This document shows positions 7,722-11,064 of a stretch of DNA of 11,064 bases, in pieces. The stretch is from Verrucomicrobiales bacterium (GTDB lineage Bacteria > Verrucomicrobiota > Verrucomicrobiia > Verrucomicrobiales > DEV007): positions 1-11,064 of the forward strand of contig JALRFZ010000339.1 of the NCBI GenBank assembly GCA_023253615.1. The letters run 5' to 3'. The notes beneath the pieces are model-generated. The model was given only the letters and a program-made list of their open reading frames with translations. It did not search any database and was not told the origin of the DNA. The first letter of the stretch is position 1. Each line of letters opens with the position of its first letter. The position numbers and the translations under genes were made by a program.

Positions 7722-8246
7722 ATGGCCCGTCGTCGCTCTGCCGGTTGTCTCGCCCTGTTGATTTTCTTTCTCGTCGGAGGAGTGCTCGGCGGGGCGGGGT
7801 ATTTCGCGGTGCTGCGCCCGGAGATGGAGGTGGGCCGATCCTTCGTGGAGGGGCGTTGCGAGATTCTCGGGAAGGTCCTGATCGAGGAAGAAAGACGAAA
7901 ACGGAGTTCCCTGAAATCCGGAGGTTCGAAAAAGCGCACCCTCTACCGGCCGGAGTTCCACATCCGCTACGAGGCCGGGGGAAAGAGCCACGAGGCTCGC
8001 ACCTGGCGGATCGTGAGGTCTTCGAGCAGTTCGGAAGCGGCGCAGCGGAAGGTGCTGGATCGCTTCGAGGTGGGGGGGACTTATCCCTGCTGGTATGATC
8101 CGGCGGACCCTTCACGGGTCGTCCTGGAGAAGGGAATCTCGATGGGGGCGGTGGTGTTGGTGGGTCTGGGCGGGCTCTTCGTGCTGATCGGCGCGGGCGG
8201 ATTGGCAACGGCACCGCTGCGGGCGGTGCGGAATCTCGCGAGATGA
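7722..8246 (+). CDS. DUF3592 domain membrane protein
   Basis: A 174-residue protein of unknown function that resembles the DUF3592 family. A basic N-terminus (MARRR) leads into a first membrane segment (about 8-31). A soluble domain of about 105 residues follows, containing the typical YRPEFHIRYEAGG strands (75-87) and the block CWYDPADPSRVVLEKG (123-138). A second membrane segment (about 140-163) ends in a short basic tail. The soluble part is probably exported or periplasmic, because both termini carry positive charge. The ATG at 7722 puts MARRR directly before the first membrane segment. GGAGGA at 7698-7703 lies too far upstream (18 nt) to serve this start. The gene runs in the same direction as tsaC but is separated by 159 bp, so it probably has its own promoter. 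It is convergent with the TraB-like gene, 31 bp apart. Confidence 0.84.
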   Translation: MARRRSAGCLALLIFFLVGGVLGGAGYFAVLRPEMEVGRSFVEGRCEILGKVLIEEERRKRSSLKSGGSKKRTLYRPEFHIRYEAGGKSHEARTWRIVRSSSSSEAAQRKVLDRFEVGGTYPCWYDPADPSRVVLEKGISMGAVVLVGLGGLFVLIGAGGLATAPLRAVRNLAR

Positions 8247-8277
8247 TGCCGACGGGGAACGACGTGGACGGGTTGTG

Positions 8278-9468
8278 TCACCGGAAGCGCTTCCAGAAAT
8301 CGATCCCGAGGCGGCGGTGCTCGGCGGTGGGCTGGTAGCCGAGTGCGAGGAAGCGCCGCTCGAGATCGGGCAGGTGCGCCGCGCCCCAGGGAATGAAGAC
8401 CTCGGCGTACTCGGATTCGTGCTCGACGAATTTTTCCATCAGGTAGGCATTCCGTTTTTTGATGAGTCCTTCGACCATGAGATCCTCCATCTCCCTGGCG
8501 GTCATGTCGCCGGGCATGGAGAAGAAATTGCCGAGATCGAGGTCGGCCATGGTTTCGAGGAGGGCGACGAGACGGTCGCGATGGGCGGGATCGAGCTCGC
8601 TCACGTCGATGTCGGCAAGGCGGAAATCGACGCCGCGTTCGGCCCAGGCGGCGACCGGGTCCGCATCTTCGCGCGATCCGGCGGGCTGCATGGCGAAGCC
8701 GATGGCCTGTTCGGCGAGTCCGAGCTTTTCGGCCATGGCGCGGTAGGTCTCGCCCGAGGCAAAAGAGCGTGGCAGGATTTTCTTCTCGTCGGAGACGCCT
8801 TCGAGGAGGACGAGGCGCCGCCCTTCGAGGGGGGTGGCGAGGGCGGTGTTGAGGGAATCGTAGAAGACGCCGTCGGCGATGTGGGCCATGCCGATGAGAT
8901 GGACGCGGCGTCCGTCTTTCTCGAAGATCCGCTCGGCGAGCTCGATGCCGCCGGGGGTGAGCCTCACATAGCCGGCGGAGGTCTCGTCGATGAGCCGGGC
9001 GAGCCCGAGGACTCCGGCGGGGAGGGAGAGGGTGGAGGCAAGAAGGGTCGTGAGGCCCATCGCCACGGAGTGCTGCCATCGGATCGCGCACCTTTCCCGC
9101 AGGGGGCGGCTGCAGATGGCGGCGGCGAGGTAGAGGGTGGCGAGGGCGACGAGGAGTCCGTCGAGGACGAGGGTGGCGGGGCGCAGGTCCATCCAGATGA
9201 GGAGGGGCCACGCGAAGGAGACGCGCGCGGTGACGAGGGCGACGGCGGGCACGACGAAGCGTTTCGGGAAACCCGCGTAGACGATGGAGGCGAGGAGCCA
9301 GGCGGAGACGAAAAGGGCGAGAAAAACCGGGCTGAAGGAAGGCTGCAGGGCGAAATGGGCGTCGTGGGCGAGGTCGGCGGCCAGAGTCCACGAAGAAAAA
9401 AGAAACAGGCCGGAGGCGGCGAGCACATTCCAGGGGCGTGACGACCTTGCGGAGGCGGGAGAAGTCAT
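8278..9468 (-). CDS. TraB/GumN (Tiki-like) family protein with N-terminal multi-pass membrane domain
   Basis: A 396-residue protein with two parts. Residues about 14-160 hold four or five hydrophobic segments (near 14-31, 47-64, 71-90, 98-119 and 137-158). Residues about 165-396 form a TraB/PrgY/GumN/Tiki-type domain with a first GxxH motif GMAH (193-196), a LLEGVSDE strand (E223), LADIDVS, the RNAYLMEKF helix (339-347) and a second motif GAAH (362-365). Known members include putative metalloproteases and pheromone-shutdown proteins; most bacterial functions are unproven. The ATG at 9468 was chosen because upstream residues, back to 9642, are Arg/His-rich and unlike any domain, whereas 9468 leads directly into the first hydrophobic segment. 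There is no Shine-Dalgarno. A plus-strand Glu/Gly-rich frame over the same DNA is a shadow. The gene is divergent from the oxidoreductase gene, and its substrate is unknown. Confidence 0.86.
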   Translation of the reverse strand: MTSPASARSSRPWNVLAASGLFLFSSWTLAADLAHDAHFALQPSFSPVFLALFVSAWLLASIVYAGFPKRFVVPAVALVTARVSFAWPLLIWMDLRPATLVLDGLLVALATLYLAAAICSRPLRERCAIRWQHSVAMGLTTLLASTLSLPAGVLGLARLIDETSAGYVRLTPGGIELAERIFEKDGRRVHLIGMAHIADGVFYDSLNTALATPLEGRRLVLLEGVSDEKKILPRSFASGETYRAMAEKLGLAEQAIGFAMQPAGSREDADPVAAWAERGVDFRLADIDVSELDPAHRDRLVALLETMADLDLGNFFSMPGDMTAREMEDLMVEGLIKKRNAYLMEKFVEHESEYAEVFIPWGAAHLPDLERRFLALGYQPTAEHRRLGIDFWKRFR

Positions 9469-9665
9469 GGCGGAAAAGTGGCGCGGTCCGGGAACCTGAT
9501 CCGTTACGAATTGCCGCGTGATTTGTATAGCGGAAAGTGCTCCAGGGTGCCCGAAATGTCGGCGGGCAAGAGTGCGGAATGGCGCATGAGTGTCCCGGTC
9601 CGTGCGCGAATGCGTGCGGTTTCGCCCTCGACCGCGAGGCATCGTTCCGGTTTGATAAGAGAATC
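9469..9665. promoter_or_regulatory. Divergent intergenic region between TraB-like and oxidoreductase genes
   Basis: This 197-bp gap is the largest in the window and must contain promoters for both genes. A weak plus-strand candidate is TTACGA (9504-9509), 16 bp, then TATAGC (9526-9531). GATAAG (9654-9659), 6 bp before the oxidoreductase ATG, resembles a -10 box but lacks a -35 at proper distance. AAGAG just before that ATG is at best a weak ribosome binding site. No riboswitch or clear operator was recognised. Confidence 0.3.
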
Positions 9666-11000
9666 ATGACGACCCGCCGCAAGTTTCTCAAGGGAGGTGC
9701 CGCCGCCTCCGTTCTCGCCGCCGCTCCCGCGATTGTCCGCGGACAGAACCTGAATTCCAGGCTCCAGCTCGCTGCGATCGGATCGGACGGCAAGGGGCTG
9801 AGCGATATCAAGGCGATGTCGACCCACGACGAGCAACAATACGTGGCCTACTGCGACATCGACCTGAACCGCACCCTGAACGTGAAGCAGCTCAGCCCGG
9901 AGACGCCGATTTACCAGGATTTCCGCGAGATGTTCGCTGAGATGGGGGACAAGATCGATGCGGTGACGGTCTCGACGCCGGATCACATGCACGCCTATTG
10001 CTCGATCAGCGCGATGAAGCTGGGCAAGCACGTCTATTGCCAGAAGCCGCTGACGCACAACATCTGGGAAGCCCGCGAGGTGGCGAAGATGGCGAAAGCG
10101 AAGGGGCTCATCACGCGGATGGGCAACCAGATCCACTCGCACCAGTTCTACCGCACGGCGGTGCAGTTGGTGCAATCGGGCCACATCGGCAAGATCGTGC
10201 AGGTCCACTCCTGGGTGGGCACGCCGGGCCATTGCCGCAGCGGCCACATCAGCCGGCCGAAGCACACGGATCCGGTGCCGGAAACGCTGGATTGGGACAA
10301 GTGGCTGGGGGTCGCCCCGGTGCGGCCCTACGTGGGGGAGCGGTGTTACGCCCCCTGGGGATGGCGTGACTGGCAGGATTTCGGCGGCGGGGCGATCGGG
10401 GATTTCGGATGCCATATTCTCGATCCGGTCTACACGGCGCTGAACATCACGGGGCCGAGCGACGACTACATCGCGGAGCATTCGGGGATGAACGACGAGG
10501 TCTGGCCGGCGCAGACGACCTACAGTTTCACCGTGCCGGGCACGGAGTACACGGCGGTGGAGAGGCTGAAGATCACCTGGTACAACGGCGGCGTGATGCC
10601 CTCGATCAAGGGATCCCATCTCCCCGAGCGCGAGGCCCTGCCCTCGAGCGGATCGATGCTGATCGGCGAGGGAGGGACTCTCGTGGTGCCGCATGTGGCG
10701 GCTCCGCTGGTCTATTTCGAAGGTAAGGAGGCGAGCACGGAATACGAGATGGCCGACGACCGTGATCACTACCATGGTTGGATCGACGGATGTTTGTCAG
10801 GCAAGCAGCCCTCGGATGATTTTGAATACGGGGCGCGTCTCACGGAGACGATCCTGCTCGGAAACATCGCGGTCCGCTATCCGAAGACGAAGCTGCAGTG
10901 GGATGCGGCCGGGATGCGCTTCACGAACAACGATGACGCCAACCGCTGGATCAGCCGCGAATACCGCGAGGGCTGGGACCTCAAGGCCTTGATCGGCTGA
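9666..11000 (+). CDS. Tat-exported Gfo/Idh/MocA family oxidoreductase
   Basis: NAD(P)-dependent sugar or polyol dehydrogenase-like protein of 444 residues. The ATG at 9666 starts a textbook Tat signal: TRRKFLK (3-9), an Ala-rich hydrophobic run to about 24, and likely cleavage near VRG. The Rossmann domain shows AAIGSDGKGLSD (36-47, a loose GxGxxG) and acidic D64 in YCDID. STPDHMHA (103-110) is the usual third strand. The catalytic motif is CQKP (125-128), with Gln replacing Glu of EKP and the lysine (K127) kept. MGNQIHSHQ (152-160) follows. The C-terminal domain has GDFGCHILDPV (245-255), placing the catalytic histidine at H250. From memory, QKP with MGNQ-type motifs is common in exported members from Planctomycetota and Verrucomicrobiota. 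Tat export suggests folding with its cofactor before transport. The substrate is unknown. Confidence 0.95.
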   Translation: MTTRRKFLKGGAAASVLAAAPAIVRGQNLNSRLQLAAIGSDGKGLSDIKAMSTHDEQQYVAYCDIDLNRTLNVKQLSPETPIYQDFREMFAEMGDKIDAVTVSTPDHMHAYCSISAMKLGKHVYCQKPLTHNIWEAREVAKMAKAKGLITRMGNQIHSHQFYRTAVQLVQSGHIGKIVQVHSWVGTPGHCRSGHISRPKHTDPVPETLDWDKWLGVAPVRPYVGERCYAPWGWRDWQDFGGGAIGDFGCHILDPVYTALNITGPSDDYIAEHSGMNDEVWPAQTTYSFTVPGTEYTAVERLKITWYNGGVMPSIKGSHLPEREALPSSGSMLIGEGGTLVVPHVAAPLVYFEGKEASTEYEMADDRDHYHGWIDGCLSGKQPSDDFEYGARLTETILLGNIAVRYPKTKLQWDAAGMRFTNNDDANRWISREYREGWDLKALIG

Positions 11001-11015
11001 GGCCGCGACAGTCGG

Positions 11016-11064
11016 ATCGGGGATCGGGGATCGGGGATCGGGGATCGGGGATCGGGGATCGGGG
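11016..11064 (+). repeat. Perfect heptanucleotide tandem repeat (ATCGGGG) x 7, G-quadruplex capable
   Basis: Seven exact copies of ATCGGGG begin at 11016 and reach the last base, so the array continues past the window or ends at an assembly break. It begins 16 bp after the oxidoreductase stop. Each unit supplies a GGGG run separated by the three-base spacer ATC, which fits a four-tetrad intramolecular G-quadruplex on the plus strand. Each junction also contains GATC. The bases just before (GTCGG, 11011-11015) look like a degenerate or partial unit. Perfect copies suggest recent expansion by slippage. Confidence 0.95.

Noticed and set aside
8275..9441. A 388-codon plus-strand frame rich in Glu and Gly
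   Set aside because: It is antisense to the TraB-like gene, which has paired GxxH motifs and coherent membrane segments. The Glu/Gly-rich product is typical of a shadow frame.
9469..9642. N-terminal extension of the TraB-like protein to 9642
   Set aside because: The extra 58 residues are Arg/His/Thr-rich and would bury the first membrane segment in the interior. They also occupy most of the divergent promoter gap.
9478..9669. A 63-codon plus-strand frame whose TGA overlaps the oxidoreductase ATG as ATGA, suggesting a coupled leader peptide
   Set aside because: The overlap is eye-catching, but the product is Arg/Ser-rich without hydrophobic or domain character, starts at a GTG with no ribosome binding site, and has no independent support.
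9504..10775. A 423-codon minus-strand frame opposite the oxidoreductase
   Set aside because: It is antisense to a gene with clear Tat, Rossmann and catalytic motifs. The product is Arg/His/Val-rich with no recognisable fold.
11016..11064. The GGGGATC array as a CRISPR array or telomere
   Set aside because: There are no spacers between units, so it is not CRISPR. Nothing here indicates a linear replicon end; a slippage-prone microsatellite is the simpler reading.

Overview
This is an 11,064-bp GC-rich bacterial window with seven complete protein genes and one gene cut by the left edge. No rRNA, tRNA, CRISPR array, insertion sequence or phage gene was seen. The gene mix points to Verrucomicrobiota, or less likely Planctomycetota: a secreted Cys-type sulfatase, a Tat-exported xylose-isomerase-like barrel protein, and a Tat-exported Gfo/Idh/MocA oxidoreductase with QKP in place of EKP. 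This placement is an inference from gene content, not from a phylogenetic marker.

Layout from left to right. (1) A type I restriction endonuclease R subunit (hsdR), missing its N-terminus. (2) A divergent pair of exported proteins, a TIM-barrel sugar isomerase/epimerase-like protein (-) and a sulfatase (+). (3) A divergent housekeeping pair, shikimate kinase aroK (-) and the threonylcarbamoyl-AMP synthase tsaC/sua5 (+), with starts only 42 bp apart. (4) A small DUF3592 membrane protein (+), convergent with a TraB/GumN-type protein (-) that carries an N-terminal multi-pass membrane domain. (5) A Tat-exported Gfo/Idh/MocA oxidoreductase (+). (6) A perfect heptanucleotide tandem repeat, (ATCGGGG) x 7, that runs off the right edge.

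The genes are mostly transcribed singly. Orientation alternates almost gene by gene, and convergent stop codons lie only 16 to 31 bp apart. Apart from tsaC to DUF3592, no two neighbours share a direction. The sulfatase, barrel protein and oxidoreductase would suit turnover of sulfated or modified sugars outside the cytoplasm. aroK and tsaC are core metabolism (chorismate and tRNA t6A). The hsdR gene is the only defence component visible, and its hsdM and hsdS partners are not in the window.

No gene here is an obviously new system. The strongest non-coding signal is the G-quadruplex-capable repeat at the right edge. Other points of interest are TATGCT-type promoters that nearly touch the start codons of aroK and the DUF3592 gene, a well-formed terminator between the sulfatase and aroK, and the membrane-domain fusion in the TraB-like protein. 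None of the seven visible starts has a well-placed strong Shine-Dalgarno sequence.
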